Source of the DNA: Alteromonas hispanica
Lineage (GTDB): Bacteria; Pseudomonadota; Gammaproteobacteria; Enterobacterales; Alteromonadaceae
Direction of reading: 5' to 3'
Length of the DNA stretch: 64,000 nucleotides
Assembly: GCF_010500915.1 (NCBI RefSeq)
Contig: NZ_JAAAWP010000003.1
Location: 62,001-126,000 of the forward strand
The position numbers and the translations under genes were made by a program. How positions within the stretch are numbered: position 1 is the stretch's first letter; the number at the start of each line of letters is the position of its first letter. The notes under the pieces are model-generated. The model was given only the letters and a program-made list of their open reading frames with translations. It was not told the origin of the DNA and made no database searches. This document shows positions 35,365 to 47,674 of this stretch, one piece after another.

Positions 35365-35835
35365 TTACCAACGGTAGTGAGCAAACGCTTTGTTTGCTTC
35401 GGCCATACGGTGAACGTCTTCACGTTTCTTAACCGCTGAACCTTTATTTTCTGCTGCGTCTAACATCTCAGCCGCTAGGCGTTGTGCCATAGACTTTTCG
35501 CCACGTTTACGTGCAGCATCAACCATCCAACGCATACCTAGTGCATTACGACGAACTGGACGTACTTCTACTGGAACCTGATAAGTTGAACCACCAACAC
35601 GACGAGATTTAACCTCTACCGTAGGGCGGATGTTATCAAGAGCTTCTTCGAATACATCAAGGTGTGCTTTGTTGGTTTTTTCAGCAACAATATCTAGCGC
35701 ACCGTAAACGATTTTTTCAGCGACTGACTTCTTGCCGTCGAGCATTACGACATTCATGAATTTAGCAAGCAGTTGTGAACCAAATTTTGGCTCTGGTAGG
35801 ATTTTACGTTGACCTACGACTCTTCTTCTTGGCAT
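35365..35835 (-). CDS. rpsG: 30S ribosomal protein S7
   Basis: S7 starts the assembly of the 3' domain of 16S rRNA and, in E. coli, represses the str operon by binding the rpsL-rpsG junction. The 156-residue protein begins [20 protein letters not shown] and ends [10 protein letters not shown]. Length and sequence are typical. The 74-bp gap to rpsL would hold any S7 target site, but none was resolved by eye. Confidence 0.98.
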   Translation of the reverse strand: MPRRRVVGQRKILPEPKFGSQLLAKFMNVVMLDGKKSVAEKIVYGALDIVAEKTNKAHLDVFEEALDNIRPTVEVKSRRVGGSTYQVPVEVRPVRRNALGMRWMVDAARKRGEKSMAQRLAAEMLDAAENKGSAVKKREDVHRMAEANKAFAHYRW

Positions 35836-35909
35836 TTCTATTCTCCGTATGAATTCAGGGAATACCCAAAACTCTTAAACTTCAGTTTGGCCTTACTAAC
35901 GGAGAACCG

Positions 35910-36284
35910 TTAAGACTTAGGCCTTTTCGCGCCGTACTTAGAACGGGCTTGCTTACGATCGTTTACACCTGCGCAGTCCAAAGTACCGCGAACTGTGTGA
36001 TAACGAACACCTGGTAAATCTTTAACACGACCACCACGGATAAGTACTACACTGTGCTCTTGTAGGTTGTGACCTTCACCACCGATGTATGAAGAAACTT
36101 CAAAACCGTTAGTTAGACGCACACGACATACTTTACGTAGTGCAGAGTTTGGTTTCTTTGGCGTAGTTGTATATACACGAGTACATACACCACGTCTCTG
36201 TGGACAAGCTTGCAGTGCAGCTACGTTGCTTTTTTCAACGGGCTTTCTGCGTGGCTTGCGCACTAACTGGTTAACTGTTGCCAT
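35910..36284 (-). CDS. rpsL: 30S ribosomal protein S12
   Basis: S12 lies at the decoding centre and is the target of streptomycin resistance changes. The 124-residue protein has [12 protein letters not shown] and [13 protein letters not shown]; Lys43 and Lys88 are both unchanged, so the allele is the streptomycin-sensitive form. It begins the str operon. Its leader holds a hairpin and lies downstream of a strong rpoC terminator. Confidence 0.98.
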   Translation of the reverse strand: MATVNQLVRKPRRKPVEKSNVAALQACPQRRGVCTRVYTTTPKKPNSALRKVCRVRLTNGFEVSSYIGGEGHNLQEHSVVLIRGGRVKDLPGVRYHTVRGTLDCAGVNDRKQARSKYGAKRPKS

Positions 36285-36313
36285 TAACTAGCTCCTGATT
36301 AAAAACTACGAAA

Positions 36314-36334
36314 ACCCAATCACTGTGATTGGGT
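36314..36334 (-). promoter_or_regulatory. rpsL leader hairpin (possible attenuator)
   Basis: This is a perfect 10-bp inverted repeat around one base, with arms ACCCAATCAC and GTGATTGGGT. On the minus strand it is followed by TTTTCGTAG then TTTTT, just before the rpsL ribosome binding site and start codon (36284). It could be an intrinsic attenuator in the str operon leader. Confidence 0.6.
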
Positions 36335-36411
36335 CCATATTAATGCGACTTTTTCTTTGTCGCCCTTTGTTGTAAATATTGTGCTCGTCAATATTTACTG
36401 AGCTTTGATAC

Positions 36412-36477
36412 AAAAAACCGCGACCGTTTATCGAGCCTTTTCGGGGCTATCCAAAATCGGGTCGCGGAATATTAATG
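36412..36477 (-). terminator. Terminator of the rplK-rpoC cluster, after rpoC
   Basis: On the minus strand CCGCGACC (36477-36470) pairs with GGTCGCGG (36425-36418), followed by TTTTTT at 36417-36412. An inner AGCC/GGCT hairpin sits in the loop. It ends the transcript about 115 bp after the rpoC stop and keeps rpoBC apart from the str operon. Confidence 0.85.
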
Positions 36478-36592
36478 ATCATCGCCCTGACTGTCAAGCT
36501 GTACAAACTCTAAGCACTTAATATTCTTAAAATCTGTCAGCTTGAGCTGCCATTATGTTAGGAGCACGTTAACGCGCTCCTGTGATCATGCC

Positions 36593-39500
36593 TTATTCGG
36601 CCGAATCGTCGTCTGCACCAGCGTTAAGCGCTTCGGTCAATGCCTGTTCCGCATCTGCAGCAGATACTGACATTTCTTCGATTTGCTCTTTACGCTGTTG
36701 AGCGCGGCGTTCATGGTAGGCGAAACCCGTACCCGCTGGAATGAGTCGTCCAACAATTACGTTTTCTTTCAGACCGCGTAGGTCATCTTCTTTACCTTGA
36801 ACCGCTGCTTCAGTAAGAACGCGAGTTGTTTCTTGGAAAGACGCTGCTGAGATAAATGACTCAGTAGACAGTGACGCCTTAGTGATACCAAGCAGCTGTG
36901 TTTCGTACTGCGCTGGAATCTTACCGTGTTTTTCTATTTCACGGTTGGCCACTTTCACGTTAGAAACTTCTACTTGCTCGCCTTCTAGGAACTGAGTATC
37001 GCCTGGGTGAGTGATAACACACTTACGCAGCATCTGACGAATAACAACTTCGATGTGCTTATCGTTAATCTTAACACCCTGTAGACGGTAAACTTCCTGT
37101 ACTTCGTTCACGATGTAGTTCGCTACTGCAGAGATACCGCGAAGACGTAGAATGTCGTGTGGAGACTCTGGACCGTCGGCGATAACTTCGCCTTTTTCCA
37201 CTTTCTCACCTTCAAACACGTTAAGCTGACGCCACTTTGGAATCATCTCTTCGTATGCATCACCCTCTGCAGGCGTAATTACTAGGCGCTTCTTACCTTT
37301 AGTCTCTTTACCGAAACCGATAGTACCTGAGATTTCTGCAAGAATAGCAGGCTCTTTAGGTTTACGTGCTTCGAATAAGTCAGCAACTCGTGGTAGACCA
37401 CCCGTGATGTCACGTGTCTTCGAGCTTTCCTGAGGAATACGCGCTAGCACGTCACCTTCGTTAGCCACTTTGCCTTCTTTCGCTTCAATGGTAGTGAAGC
37501 TTGGAAGACGAATTTCTTGAAGACCGAACTCATCACTTTCAAGAATTAGCTTAGGCTCTTTGGCGTTTGCTTTTGTTAAATCTTTAACAACAATACGCGT
37601 TAGACCAGTAAGCTCATCTTGCTGCATTTCTGTATTAGTGTCGTCGATGTCCGCGAAGCTAATTTTCGCTGCGCGTTCAGTAACGATTGGGGGACTATGC
37701 GGGTCCCAGTTAGCAACAACGTCGCCAGCAGCAATCTTCGCACCGTCATCAACACTAAGTACTGCGCCGTAAGGCACTTTATAGCGTTCTTTCTCACGAC
37801 CTTGTTCATCGATAACAGTAAGCTCTGTTGAACGAGAAACAATAACCACTTTGCCGTCAGAGTTACGTACAGATTTTTCATTGTGTAGCTTAAGGCTACC
37901 CGCTGTTTTAACCTGAACACTGTTTTCTGCAGACGCTCGTGATGCCGCACCACCAATGTGGAAGGTACGCATGGTAAGCTGTGTACCAGGTTCACCGATT
38001 GATTGTGCTGCAATAACACCAACCGACTCACCACTACCAACCATGTGTCCGCGAGCAAGGTCACGACCGTAACAGTTAGCACATACACCAAAGTCGTTAT
38101 CACATGTGATAACCGAGCGTACCTGAATTTGGTCAACCGAGTTAGCTTCAAGCATGTCTACTAGCGCTTCGTCTAGAAGTACATTACGCTCAACCAACAC
38201 CTCGTCTGTACCAGGCTTGATTACATCTTCTGCTACCACACGACCAAGAACACGCTCGCGAAGCGGTTCAACAACATCACCACCTTCGATTAGCGGTGTC
38301 ATTGTCACACCTTCGAATGTGCCACAATCATCGTTAGTGATAACCAAATCTTGTGCAACATCTACAAGACGACGAGTGAGGTAACCCGAGTTCACTGTCT
38401 TAAGTGCTGTATCGGCAAGACCTTTACGCGCACCGTGCGTTGAGATGAAGTACTGAAGAACGTTAAGACCTTCACGGAAGTTTGCTGTGATGGGTGTTTC
38501 GATGATTGAACCATCTGGTTTAGCCATCAGACCACGCATACCAGCTAGCTGACGAATCTGAGCGGCACTACCACGAGCACCCGAGTCGGCCATCATATAA
38601 ACAGAGTTAAATGATGATTGCTCTTCTTCCTCGCCATCGCGGTTGATTACGATGTCAGTCTTAAGGTTATCCATCATGGCCTTAGCAACTTTTTCGTTGG
38701 CATTTGACCAGATATCAATAACTTTGTTGTAACGCTCACCGGCTGTTACTAGACCGTTTTGGAACTGTTCCTGAATCTCGATAACTTCTGCTTCAGCAGC
38801 GTCAACGATTTCTTTCTTCGCTTCAGGGATTACCATATCGTCGATACCAACAGACGCACCCGCGATCATCGCGTAGTGGAAGCCGGTATACATGATTTGG
38901 TCAGCCGCAATAACGGTGTCTTTTAGACCAAGCGTACGGTAACAAGCATTCAATAGTCTTGAAATTTGCTTCTTGCCCATAGGCTGGTTGATGATTTCAA
39001 ACGGAAGACCCTTAGGAAGGATCAATGAGAAAATTGCACGACCGACCGTGGTTTGCGTTAGCGTTACTTTCTCTGTTTTATTGCCGTCTTCATCAATGTC
39101 ATATTCTGTAATACGTACTTTAACGCGAGAATGGAGCTCAGCATTACCTGTGCGGTATGCTTTTTCTGCTTCGTTCGGGCTGGTAAATACCATGCCTTCG
39201 CCTAGGCCGTTTACTTTGTCACGCGTAAGGTAATAAAGACCCAATACAACGTCCTGTGAAGGAACGATAATTGGCTCACCGTTAGCAGGTGACAGAATGT
39301 TATTCGTCGACATCATTAGTGCACGTGCTTCAAGCTGTGCTTCGATTGTCAACGGAACGTGTACCGCCATTTGGTCACCATCGAAGTCGGCGTTGTACGC
39401 CGCACACACTAATGGGTGAAGCTGAATCGCTTTACCTTCAATCAGTGTTGGTTCGAATGCCTGGATACCCAAACGGTGAAGTGTTGGTGCACGGTTAAGC

Positions 39501-40765
39501 AATACAGGGTGTTCGCGGATAACGTCATCTAGTACGTCCCAAACCTCTGGTGCTTCGCGCTCTACTAGCTTCTTAGCAGCTTTGATTGTTGTTGCAAGAC
39601 CACGTCCTTCAAGCTTACCGTAAATAAACGGCTTAAATAGCTCTAATGCCATCTTCTTAGGAAGACCACACTGGTGAAGGCGAAGTGTTGGACCAACGGT
39701 AATTACAGAACGACCAGAGTAGTCAACACGCTTACCAAGAAGGTTTTGACGGAAACGACCCTGCTTACCTTTAATCATGTCTGCAAGCGACTTAAGTGGA
39801 CGCTTGTTAGAACCGGTAATCGCACGACCGCGACGTCCGTTATCTAGAAGTGCATCAACAGACTCTTGTAACATACGCTTTTCGTTGCGCACGATAATGT
39901 CTGGAGCAGCAAGGTCTAGAAGACGCTTAAGACGGTTATTACGGTTGATTACACGACGATAAAGGTCGTTCAAATCAGATGTTGCGAATCGACCGCCATC
40001 TAGTGGTACAAGAGGGCGAAGATCGGGTGGCAATACTGGAAGTACTGTCATGATCATCCACTCTGGCTTGTTACCAGACTGCTGGAATGACTCAAGCAAC
40101 TTAAGGCGCTTGGTGATTTTCTTACGCTTTGTTTCAGAGTTGATTGAAGGTAACTCTTCACGCATCGCTGCAACGTCGGCGTCAACGTCAAGTACGGTTA
40201 GCAGGTCGAATACTGCTTCTGCACCCATTTTCGCTTCGAATTCGTCGCCGTGTTCTTCTAATGAGTCAAGGTAATCTTCTTCGTTTAGAAGTTGTCCGCG
40301 CTCAAGTGTTGTTAAACCCGGCTCGGTCACAACATACGATTCGAAGTAAAGCACGCGTTCGATATCGCGAAGTGTCATATCAAGCATTAGGCCGATACGT
40401 GACGGTAGCGATTTAAGGAACCAAATGTGTGCTACAGGACTTGCTAGCTCGATGTGGCCCATACGCTCACGACGAACTTTAGTCAGTGTCACTTCTACGC
40501 CACACTTCTCACAGATAACACCACGGTGCTTAAGACGCTTGTACTTACCGCACAAACACTCGTAGTCTTTTACCGGTCCGAAGATACGGGCACAGAATAA
40601 ACCGTCACGCTCAGGCTTGAACGTACGATAGTTGATAGTCTCAGGCTTCTTCACTTCACCAAATGACCATGAACGAATCATGTCAGGTGAAGACAGACCG
40701 ATTCGAATATTATCGAACTCTTCGGCCTTGTGTTGTTGCTTTAGAAACTTTAATAAGTCTTTCAC
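36593..40765 (-). CDS. rpoC: RNA polymerase beta-prime subunit
   Basis: The 1390-residue catalytic subunit has the zinc site [20 protein letters not shown] near residue 70. It has the active-site magnesium loop [15 protein letters not shown] near residue 460 and the second zinc site with [16 protein letters not shown]. The trigger loop region is around [13 protein letters not shown]. The length is close to that of E. coli (1407). It follows rpoB by 81 bp, with a hairpin (ACCCGGTG/CACCGGGT) in the gap. Confidence 0.98.
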   Translation of the reverse strand: MKDLLKFLKQQHKAEEFDNIRIGLSSPDMIRSWSFGEVKKPETINYRTFKPERDGLFCARIFGPVKDYECLCGKYKRLKHRGVICEKCGVEVTLTKVRRERMGHIELASPVAHIWFLKSLPSRIGLMLDMTLRDIERVLYFESYVVTEPGLTTLERGQLLNEEDYLDSLEEHGDEFEAKMGAEAVFDLLTVLDVDADVAAMREELPSINSETKRKKITKRLKLLESFQQSGNKPEWMIMTVLPVLPPDLRPLVPLDGGRFATSDLNDLYRRVINRNNRLKRLLDLAAPDIIVRNEKRMLQESVDALLDNGRRGRAITGSNKRPLKSLADMIKGKQGRFRQNLLGKRVDYSGRSVITVGPTLRLHQCGLPKKMALELFKPFIYGKLEGRGLATTIKAAKKLVEREAPEVWDVLDDVIREHPVLLNRAPTLHRLGIQAFEPTLIEGKAIQLHPLVCAAYNADFDGDQMAVHVPLTIEAQLEARALMMSTNNILSPANGEPIIVPSQDVVLGLYYLTRDKVNGLGEGMVFTSPNEAEKAYRTGNAELHSRVKVRITEYDIDEDGNKTEKVTLTQTTVGRAIFSLILPKGLPFEIINQPMGKKQISRLLNACYRTLGLKDTVIAADQIMYTGFHYAMIAGASVGIDDMVIPEAKKEIVDAAEAEVIEIQEQFQNGLVTAGERYNKVIDIWSNANEKVAKAMMDNLKTDIVINRDGEEEEQSSFNSVYMMADSGARGSAAQIRQLAGMRGLMAKPDGSIIETPITANFREGLNVLQYFISTHGARKGLADTALKTVNSGYLTRRLVDVAQDLVITNDDCGTFEGVTMTPLIEGGDVVEPLRERVLGRVVAEDVIKPGTDEVLVERNVLLDEALVDMLEANSVDQIQVRSVITCDNDFGVCANCYGRDLARGHMVGSGESVGVIAAQSIGEPGTQLTMRTFHIGGAASRASAENSVQVKTAGSLKLHNEKSVRNSDGKVVIVSRSTELTVIDEQGREKERYKVPYGAVLSVDDGAKIAAGDVVANWDPHSPPIVTERAAKISFADIDDTNTEMQQDELTGLTRIVVKDLTKANAKEPKLILESDEFGLQEIRLPSFTTIEAKEGKVANEGDVLARIPQESSKTRDITGGLPRVADLFEARKPKEPAILAEISGTIGFGKETKGKKRLVITPAEGDAYEEMIPKWRQLNVFEGEKVEKGEVIADGPESPHDILRLRGISAVANYIVNEVQEVYRLQGVKINDKHIEVVIRQMLRKCVITHPGDTQFLEGEQVEVSNVKVANREIEKHGKIPAQYETQLLGITKASLSTESFISAASFQETTRVLTEAAVQGKEDDLRGLKENVIVGRLIPAGTGFAYHERRAQQRKEQIEEMSVSAADAEQALTEALNAGADDDSAE

Positions 40766-40795
40766 ATTACTCTCCCAGCGGAGTCAGTCTCTAGA

Positions 40796-40815
40796 ACCCG
40801 GTGCAAGCACCGGGT
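40796..40815 (-). other. rpoB-rpoC intergenic hairpin
   Basis: ACCCGGTG at 40796-40803 and CACCGGGT at 40808-40815 form an 8-bp stem with loop CAAG in the transcript. It is not followed by a T-run, so it is not a terminator. It may mark an RNA processing or stability site between the two subunits. Confidence 0.5.
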
Positions 40816-40846
40816 CATCTCATAACATTACGCGGCAATTGCCGTA

Positions 40847-43800
40847 TTACTTCTCTTCAAGCTCGATGTTGATACCCAACGAGCGAATTTCTTTAAGTAA
40901 TACGTTGAAGGATTCTGGCATGCCAGGCTCCATTCTGTGGTCGCCATCGACGATGTTCTTGTACATCTTAGTACGTCCGTTAACGTCATCCGACTTAACA
41001 GTAAGCATTTCCTGCAGGGTATATGCCGCACCGTAAGCTTCAAGTGCCCACACTTCCATCTCACCGAAGCGCTGACCACCAAACTGTGCTTTACCACCAA
41101 GAGGCTGCTGCGTAACAAGGCTGTATGAACCAGTAGAACGCGCGTGCATCTTGTCGTCTACTAAGTGGTTCAGTTTCAGCATGTACATGTAACCAACCGT
41201 AACAGGTCGCTCGAATGAATTACCAGTACGACCGTCGAACAAGGTAATCTGACCGCTTTCTGGAATATCAGCAAGCTTCAGCATTTCCTTGATTTCAGAC
41301 TCGCGAGCACCATCGAATACAGGTGTTGCTACTGGAACACCCTTACGAAGGTTTTCCGCTAAGCGACGAACTTCGTGATCTGTGAAGCTATCAATGTCTA
41401 CTTCTTGGTGATTTTCACCTAGTTCGTAAACTTTCTTCAAGAAATCACGCATTTCGGCTAGCTCGCGCTGCTCTTTAATCATGCGGTCAATTTTAACCCC
41501 AAGACCGTGAGCAGCCATGCCCAAGTGAGTCTCAAGGATCTGACCGATGTTCATACGAGATGGTACACCAAGTGGGTTAAGTACGATGTCTACCGGCGTA
41601 CCGTGTTCATCGTATGGCATATCTTCTACTGGTTGAATAGTAGAGATAACACCCTTGTTACCGTGACGTCCCGCCATTTTATCACCCGGTTGGATGTGGC
41701 GTTTAACCGCTAGGTAAACCTTAACTATCTTAAGTACACCAGGCGCTAAATCATCGCCTTGCGTTATCTTACGACGCTTAGTTTCGAACTTCTTATCGAA
41801 GTCAGCTTTGATCTCAGCATGCTGTTCAGCAATTTGGTCAAGCTCTAACTGTGCATCTTCGCTGTTAAGTGCAATTTCAAACCACTTTTCGCGTGGTAGG
41901 CTGTCAAGCTTCGCTTGTTCAACGCCAGCACGAGTTAGCGCAGTTTGAGCACGTGCAAAAATGCCGTCCGCAAGGATTTCAAATTCATCAGTAAGGTCTT
42001 TCTTAACCTGACGAAGCTGCATATCTTCAATTTCAAGCGCACGCTTATCTTTCTCTACACCGTCGCGGGTAAATACTTGAACATCGATAACCGTACCGTG
42101 AACTGAGTTAGGTACACGGAGAGACGTATCTTTAACGTCAGACGCTTTCTCACCAAAGATAGCTCTTAAAAGTTTTTCTTCCGGAGTAAGCTGAGTTTCA
42201 CCTTTCGGTGTTACTTTACCTACTAGAATGTCGCCGCCTTTCACTTCCGCACCGATGTAAACAACACCTGATTCATCAAGCTTGCTTAGCGCAGACTCAC
42301 CTACGTTTGGAATATCAGAAGAAATTTCTTCTGGCCCAAGCTTAGTATCACGAGCAATACAGCTTAGCTCTTGAATGTGAATAGTAGTGAAACGGTCTTC
42401 CTGAGCAACTCGCTCAGAAATAAGGATTGAATCCTCGAAGTTGTAACCATTCCAAGGCATGAACGCGATACGCATGTTCTGACCAAGTGCAAGGTCACCA
42501 AGGTCTGTTGAAGGACCATCGGCTAGCACGTCACCAGTGACTATCGGGTCGCCAACATTACACGTAGGGCGCTGATTGATACAGGTGTTTTGGTTAGAGC
42601 GAGTGTATTTAGTCAGGTTGTAGATATCGATACCTGCTTCACCTGGAAGCATCTCATCTTCAGCAACCTTGATTACAATGCGGCTCGCATCTACGTAATC
42701 AACTGTACCACCGCGTTTAGCGACAACAGTTACACCAGAATCTACTGCAATAGTTCTTTCCATACCCGTACCTACTAACGGCTTATCAGCACGTAATGTA
42801 GGAACAGCCTGACGTTGCATGTTGGCACCCATAAGTGCACGGTTTGCATCATCGTGTTCTAGGAATGGAATTATACTTGCCGCAATTGATACGATTTGCT
42901 GTGGAGAAACGTCCATGTATTTGATGTCTTCTTTTGGCATCAAGGTTGTTTCACCACGGTGACGACATGGAATAAGGTCGTCTACCAACTCACCTGCTTC
43001 AGATAACGCAATGTTAGCCTGAGCAATCGCGAATTGGCCTTCTTCAATTGCAGATAAATAATCGATTTCATCGGTAACAACACCGTCAACAATGCGACGG
43101 AAAGGTGTTTCTAAGAAACCAAAGTCATTAGTGCGCGCGAAGCTCGCTAATGAGTTAATTAGACCGATGTTTGGACCTTCCGGCGTTTCGATTGGACACA
43201 AACGACCATAGTGAGTCGGGTGTACATCTCGAACTTCGAAGCCAGCACGTTCACGAGTAAGACCACCCGGACCTAATGCAGAAATACGACGCTTATGCGT
43301 TACTTCTGATAGCGGGTTGTTTTGGTCCATGAACTGTGACAATTGCGACGAACCGAAGAACTCTTTCACCGCTGCCGAGATAGGCTTGGCGTTAATAAGA
43401 TCTTGTGGCATTACGTTGTCTAGGTCGCCTAAGCTTAGACGCTCTTTAACTGCACGTTCTACACGCACAAGACCAACGCGGAATTGGTTCTCAGCCATTT
43501 CACCAACCGAACGAATACGGCGGTTACCTAGGTGATCGATGTCATCAACTTCGTCCTTACCGTCACGAATTGTTATTAACTGTTTCATAACAGCAATAAT
43601 GTCTTCTTTGGCAAGCGTACCAGAACCAATAAGTTCTTCGCGGCCTAAACGACGGTTAAACTTCATACGACCCACTGAAGAAAGATCATAACGCTCTTCA
43701 GAGAAGAATAAGTTCTCGAATAACGTTTCTGCAGCGTCTTTCGTTGGTGGCTCACCAGGACGCATCATACGGTAAATTTCAACAAGCGCCTCTAGGCGGT

Positions 43801-44875
43801 TTGTTGAAGAGTCTATACGTAGCGTATCTGAAATGTATGACCCGTGATCAAGCTCGTTGATATAAAGAGTTTCAAATTCTTTAATACCAGCTTGGCTAAG
43901 CTCAGCTAAGTTCTCTAGTGCAAGCTCGTCGTTTGCACTAACAATAACTTCGCCCGTGTCTTCATTTACATAAGTAGCAGCAAATACTCGACCGATGAGA
44001 TAATCGGCAGGTACTTCTAGCTCTGTCAAACCAGACTTTTCTAGTGCACGTGTATGACGAGCAGAGATACGACGGCCTGTTTCAACAACCACATTGCCAT
44101 CACTGTCGATAATGTCGAAAGCTGCTGTCTCACCACGTAGGCGATCAGGCTTCACTTCCATCATTAGACGGTCTTTATCAATGCGGATATTAACTTTGTC
44201 GAAGAATGTATCTAAGATTTCTTCTGACGTCATTTCCAATGCGCGCAAGATAATAGTTGCCGGCAATTTACGACGACGGTCGATACGCACGAACAAGTTA
44301 TCTTTAGGGTCAAACTCAAAGTCTAACCAAGAGCCACGGTAAGGAATGACGCGCGCGTTATAAAGTACTTTACCAGACGAGTGGGTTTTACCCTTGTCGT
44401 GGTCAAAGAACACACCAGGTGAACGGTGTAGTTGTGACACAATTACACGCTCTGTACCATTGATAACGAACGTACCGTTCTCTGTCATCAATGGGATTTC
44501 TCCCATGTACACTTCTTGTTCTTTAATATCTTTTACGGTACCTGGGGCTGCGTCTTTGTCAAACAATACTAACCGTAGTTTTACTCTTAACGGAGCAGAG
44601 AAAGTTACACCGCGTATCTGACATTCTTTAACATCGAATACTGGCTCTCCCAGGCGGTAGCTTACATATTGAAGCTCTGAATTACCTGAGTAACTTTTAA
44701 TTGGAAAAACGGAACGAAATGCTGCTTCCAAACCGTATTGAGCATCGGCGTCGATCTCAATAAACTTTTTGAAAGAATCAAGCTGAATTGAAAGAAGGTA
44801 TGGAATTTCCAATACCTGTGGGCGTTTGCCAAAATCCTTACGGATACGTTTCTTTTCGCTATAAGAGTAAACCAT
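40847..44875 (-). CDS. rpoB: RNA polymerase beta subunit
   Basis: The 1342-residue subunit equals the E. coli length. The rifampicin region reads [29 protein letters not shown], which is the sensitive form. The C-terminal region has [24 protein letters not shown]. It lies between rplL and rpoC. A long 326-bp gap with an attenuator hairpin separates it from rplL. Confidence 0.98.
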   Translation of the reverse strand: MVYSYSEKKRIRKDFGKRPQVLEIPYLLSIQLDSFKKFIEIDADAQYGLEAAFRSVFPIKSYSGNSELQYVSYRLGEPVFDVKECQIRGVTFSAPLRVKLRLVLFDKDAAPGTVKDIKEQEVYMGEIPLMTENGTFVINGTERVIVSQLHRSPGVFFDHDKGKTHSSGKVLYNARVIPYRGSWLDFEFDPKDNLFVRIDRRRKLPATIILRALEMTSEEILDTFFDKVNIRIDKDRLMMEVKPDRLRGETAAFDIIDSDGNVVVETGRRISARHTRALEKSGLTELEVPADYLIGRVFAATYVNEDTGEVIVSANDELALENLAELSQAGIKEFETLYINELDHGSYISDTLRIDSSTNRLEALVEIYRMMRPGEPPTKDAAETLFENLFFSEERYDLSSVGRMKFNRRLGREELIGSGTLAKEDIIAVMKQLITIRDGKDEVDDIDHLGNRRIRSVGEMAENQFRVGLVRVERAVKERLSLGDLDNVMPQDLINAKPISAAVKEFFGSSQLSQFMDQNNPLSEVTHKRRISALGPGGLTRERAGFEVRDVHPTHYGRLCPIETPEGPNIGLINSLASFARTNDFGFLETPFRRIVDGVVTDEIDYLSAIEEGQFAIAQANIALSEAGELVDDLIPCRHRGETTLMPKEDIKYMDVSPQQIVSIAASIIPFLEHDDANRALMGANMQRQAVPTLRADKPLVGTGMERTIAVDSGVTVVAKRGGTVDYVDASRIVIKVAEDEMLPGEAGIDIYNLTKYTRSNQNTCINQRPTCNVGDPIVTGDVLADGPSTDLGDLALGQNMRIAFMPWNGYNFEDSILISERVAQEDRFTTIHIQELSCIARDTKLGPEEISSDIPNVGESALSKLDESGVVYIGAEVKGGDILVGKVTPKGETQLTPEEKLLRAIFGEKASDVKDTSLRVPNSVHGTVIDVQVFTRDGVEKDKRALEIEDMQLRQVKKDLTDEFEILADGIFARAQTALTRAGVEQAKLDSLPREKWFEIALNSEDAQLELDQIAEQHAEIKADFDKKFETKRRKITQGDDLAPGVLKIVKVYLAVKRHIQPGDKMAGRHGNKGVISTIQPVEDMPYDEHGTPVDIVLNPLGVPSRMNIGQILETHLGMAAHGLGVKIDRMIKEQRELAEMRDFLKKVYELGENHQEVDIDSFTDHEVRRLAENLRKGVPVATPVFDGARESEIKEMLKLADIPESGQITLFDGRTGNSFERPVTVGYMYMLKLNHLVDDKMHARSTGSYSLVTQQPLGGKAQFGGQRFGEMEVWALEAYGAAYTLQEMLTVKSDDVNGRTKMYKNIVDGDHRMEPGMPESFNVLLKEIRSLGINIELEEK

Positions 44876-45201
44876 GGGTTCCTCAGCCTGCTGATTTATG
44901 ACCCAACCTGCTGCTAAATGCTTTAAAACGCGTGCTATGGGCTAAAAGCTGCGTTTCAAATGGCGCAATAAGCAACAAACTTCCACAACCCTAATTCGGG
45001 CAAGTTCACCAGCATACAACAAATTTTAACCAATTATTAGTTAAGTTGTTGGATTTTTATGCTTTTAACGGTGTTGACCGATGTGCGCCTAGTGAAATGT
45101 AGATAAGGGTTATATTCTACACACTATACAGCGCAAAAAGGCTGGTGGTTCAAAAAACCACCAGCCTTGCCGTCTCAGGCAAATAATCTGATCAAATCAG
45201 A
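44876..45201 (-). promoter_or_regulatory. rplL-rpoB intergenic region (326 bp)
   Basis: It holds the attenuator hairpin near rplL and no open frame of note. The AT-rich remainder upstream of rpoB (44880-45130) may hold RNA processing sites, as in E. coli. No promoter was identified. Confidence 0.6.
45135..45168 (-). terminator. rplL-rpoB attenuator hairpin
   Basis: On the minus strand AAGGCTGGTGGTT (45168-45156) and AACCACCAGCCTT (45150-45138) form a 13-bp stem with a short loop, followed by TTTTT ending at about 45135. This is the position of the partial terminator that limits rpoBC relative to ribosomal protein expression in E. coli. Confidence 0.85.
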
Positions 45202-45576
45202 TTACTTGATTTCAACTTCAGCGCCAGCTTCAGTAAGTGCCGCTTTAAGTTCTTCAGCTTCTTCTTTGCTTACGCCTTCTTTGATAGCTTTAGGAGCAGA
45301 CTCAACTACTTCTTTAGCTTCTTTAAGACCTAGGCCAGTCGCGCCGCGAACTGCTTTGATAACCGCAACTTTGTTGCCACCGAATGAAGTCATTACAACG
45401 TCAAATTCAGTTTTCTCTTCAACAGCAGCAGCTTCACCAGCTGCAGCAGGACCAGCAACAGCAACAGCTGCAGCAGATACGTTGAATTTTTCTTCAGCTG
45501 CTTCGATTAGCTCAACCAATTCCATAACTGGCATTTCAGCAATCGCGTTTAAAATATCTTCTTTAGTTAGAGCCAT
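45202..45576 (-). CDS. rplL: 50S ribosomal protein L7/L12
   Basis: L7/L12 forms the flexible stalk dimers that recruit translation GTPases. The 124-residue protein has an N-terminal dimerisation helix ([29 protein letters not shown]), an Ala/Val-rich hinge and the globular C domain with [21 protein letters not shown]. It lies 57 bp after rplJ and is followed by the attenuator. Confidence 0.98.
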   Translation of the reverse strand: MALTKEDILNAIAEMPVMELVELIEAAEEKFNVSAAAVAVAGPAAAGEAAAVEEKTEFDVVMTSFGGNKVAVIKAVRGATGLGLKEAKEVVESAPKAIKEGVSKEEAEELKAALTEAGAEVEIK

Positions 45577-45633
45577 GTTCTCTAAACTCCTGGGTTTTTA
45601 ATGTTAAAAAAATCAATATGCCAAAAACGAAAA

Positions 45634-46152
45634 TTACTTCTCGTCTTTGATCGCCGCCAATACGCGCACAAACTTGCCAGGAACTTCGTTGATTGTTTGA
45701 ACGAATTTCCCAACTGGTGCTTTGAAGGTTGCAAGTAGTCTTGCAAGCGCTTCGTCGCGAGTTGGAAGTGAAGCAACTGCGTCCAATTTCTCTGGACCAA
45801 GAAGACCACTACCAATTGAAAGTGCTGTTACGTTAAGCTTATCGTTAGTCTTACCGAAGTCTTTGAAAAGACGTGCCGCACCGCCTGGTGCGTCGATAGA
45901 GAAACCATAGATAAGCGGACCTGTAAGTGCGCTTTCCAAGTCTGCAAATTTACTGTCTGCCAATGCACGCTTAGCTAGTGTGTTACGTATAACCTTTAGG
46001 TATACGCCTTGCTCACGAGCTTTTACGCGTAGGTCAGTCAGATCTGCAACTTCCATCCCACGGTATTCAGCGACGGCAACGGATAGAGCGCGAGACGCAA
46101 CTTCAGATACCTCTGCTACGATCTCTTTTTTTGCTGCTAAACCTAGTGCCAC
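45634..46152 (-). CDS. rplJ: 50S ribosomal protein L10
   Basis: L10 anchors the L7/L12 stalk on 23S rRNA and, in complex with L12, represses its own translation via the leader. The start was set at a GTG at 46152, giving [15 protein letters not shown], because AGGTGA lies 5 bp before it and the length (172 residues) and N terminus fit the family. An in-frame GTG at 46161 would overlap that ribosome binding site. The C-terminal helix that binds L12 ends [17 protein letters not shown]. Confidence 0.97.
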   Translation of the reverse strand: MALGLAAKKEIVAEVSEVASRALSVAVAEYRGMEVADLTDLRVKAREQGVYLKVIRNTLAKRALADSKFADLESALTGPLIYGFSIDAPGGAARLFKDFGKTNDKLNVTALSIGSGLLGPEKLDAVASLPTRDEALARLLATFKAPVGKFVQTINEVPGKFVRVLAAIKDEK

Positions 46153-46164
46153 TGAGTTCACCTC

Positions 46165-46440
46165 TTTGTATCTGACATTGTTTGTAATTAACTACTCACG
46201 CCGTCAGGGTTCACAGATTGATACCAAACGTCATATTTGATACCGCTCTACGGTGTTTGTTATCCCAGAGAGTCTGAGTCAAACCACCGTCTGCGCAGGT
46301 TGTTCTATTAAGCAGTGTGTTGACTGTGAAAGTTCTCTTACCTCTTTCACCACACCGCACCTGCGGTCTTGGACGGGAGTTGCTTACTAGCACTGCTATG
46401 TACACAACTCCAACCCATAACCTTTCAGAGAACTAACGGG
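46165..46440 (-). promoter_or_regulatory. L10 (rplJL) mRNA leader, autoregulatory
   Basis: This is a 294-nt gap between rplA and rplJ, far longer than the other gaps in the cluster. It is rich in paired segments, for example ACGGTG with CACCGT around 46250-46290. Its position and size match the L10 leader, where the L10(L12)4 complex binds in enteric bacteria. Assignment rests on location and length; a covariance model was not run. Confidence 0.75.
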
Positions 46441-46455
46441 TCAAGCCCATCAGTA

Positions 46456-47151
46456 TTAAAGACCTACAGAAGCCTTATCAAGAGCAACACCCGCACCCAT
46501 TGTAGTGCTTAGGCTGATCTTCTTGATATAGGTACCTTTTGCAGAAGAAGGCTTAGCTTTCTTCAATGCTTCAAGTAGCGCTTCAAGGTTTTCTTGAATT
46601 TGATTTGCTTCAAACGCAATCTTACCTAGGCTAGCGTGGATGATACCGTTTTTATCATTGCGGTAGCGAACCTGACCAGCTTTTGCATTTTTAACAGCTG
46701 TAGCAACGTCTGGCGTTACTGTACCTGTTTTAGGGTTAGGCATTAGGCCACGTGGACCTAAGATTTGACCTAGTTGACCAACTACGCGCATCGCGTCTGG
46801 GCTAGCAACTACAACGTCAAAGTTCATTTCGCCTTTCTTAACTTGTTCAGCTAAGTCTTCCATACCAACAACGTCAGCACCTGCTTCTTTAGCAGCTTCT
46901 GCATTAGCACCTTGAGTGAATACCGCAACGCGCACGTCTTTACCAGTACCGTTAGGTAGTACAGTAGCACCACGAACGTTTTGGTCAGATTTCTTAGCGT
47001 CGATACCAAGGTTTACAGCAACGTCAACACTTTCAGCGAATTTAGCAGTCGCTAATTCTTTTAAAAGTGCAACAGCTTCGTTGATTTCATACTCTTTAGT
47101 AGAGTCAACTTTGTCACGTACTAGACGAGCGCGTTTTGTTAATTTAGCCAT
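46456..47151 (-). CDS. rplA: 50S ribosomal protein L1
   Basis: L1 is a stalk protein at the E site and represses its own operon by binding near the rplK start in E. coli. The 231-residue protein begins [21 protein letters not shown] and has the block [18 protein letters not shown]. It starts 4 bp after the rplK stop, so L11 and L1 are translationally linked. Confidence 0.98.
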   Translation of the reverse strand: MAKLTKRARLVRDKVDSTKEYEINEAVALLKELATAKFAESVDVAVNLGIDAKKSDQNVRGATVLPNGTGKDVRVAVFTQGANAEAAKEAGADVVGMEDLAEQVKKGEMNFDVVVASPDAMRVVGQLGQILGPRGLMPNPKTGTVTPDVATAVKNAKAGQVRYRNDKNGIIHASLGKIAFEANQIQENLEALLEALKKAKPSSAKGTYIKKISLSTTMGAGVALDKASVGL

Positions 47152-47155
47152 CCGA

Positions 47156-47584
47156 TTAGTCCTCTACGTTCAAGCCCATTGAGCGAGCAGAACCCGCGAT
47201 AGTGCGTACCGCTGCTTCTAGATCAGCAGCTGTTAAGTCTGGCTCTTTAGTTTTAGCAATCTCTTCTAACTGAGCGGTGGTAACTTTACCCACTTTCTCA
47301 GTGTTAGGACGGCCAGAACCGCTCTTGATGCCAGCTGCCTTCTTAAGAAGGTATGACGCAGGAGGAGTCTTAGTTTCGAATGTGAAAGAACGGTCTTCGT
47401 ATACAGTAATTTCTACTGGTACCGGAGCACCCTTCTCTAGGCTGTCAGTCTTTGCATTGAAAGCCTTACAGAATTCCATGATGTTCACACCGTGTTGACC
47501 TAGTGCAGGACCAACTGGTGGACTTGGGTTAGCAGCACCTGCCGCAACCTGAAGCTTGATAATACCGCTTACTTTTTTAGCCAT
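47156..47584 (-). CDS. rplK: 50S ribosomal protein L11
   Basis: L11 binds the GTPase-associated centre of 23S rRNA. The 142-residue protein has the N-terminal [32 protein letters not shown] and the C-terminal RNA-binding domain with [10 protein letters not shown]. It is the first gene of the rplKAJL-rpoBC group. A strong promoter lies about 90 bp upstream. Confidence 0.98.
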   Translation of the reverse strand: MAKKVSGIIKLQVAAGAANPSPPVGPALGQHGVNIMEFCKAFNAKTDSLEKGAPVPVEITVYEDRSFTFETKTPPASYLLKKAAGIKSGSGRPNTEKVGKVTTAQLEEIAKTKEPDLTAADLEAAVRTIAGSARSMGLNVED

Positions 47585-47674
47585 TTTAAATGCTCTCTTG
47601 TTTGGGTCTAACGCCTCGCAAATACAGAGAATATTTGCTCAATCGGCTTCCCGTTTCCGTTTAAAAGGGCGCGC

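Larger units (their letters stand above)
36285..36592 (-). promoter_or_regulatory. 308-bp rpoC-rpsL intergenic region
   Basis: It holds the terminator of the rpoBC transcript, a further hairpin beside the rpoC stop (AGGAGC at 36559-36564 with GCTCCT at 36575-36580), and the leader of rpsL. A str operon promoter must lie between the terminator and rpsL, about 36335-36411. TTGACG at about 36385-36390 (minus strand) is a possible -35, but no good -10 was found at normal spacing. Confidence 0.6.

Noticed and set aside
37600..38151. 183-codon open frame inside rpoC
   Set aside because: It lies on the same strand as rpoC in another frame and has no codon or motif support.
45167..45601. Long 144-codon open frame opposite rplL
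   Set aside because: It is the antisense reading of the Ala-rich rplL gene and has no start signals.
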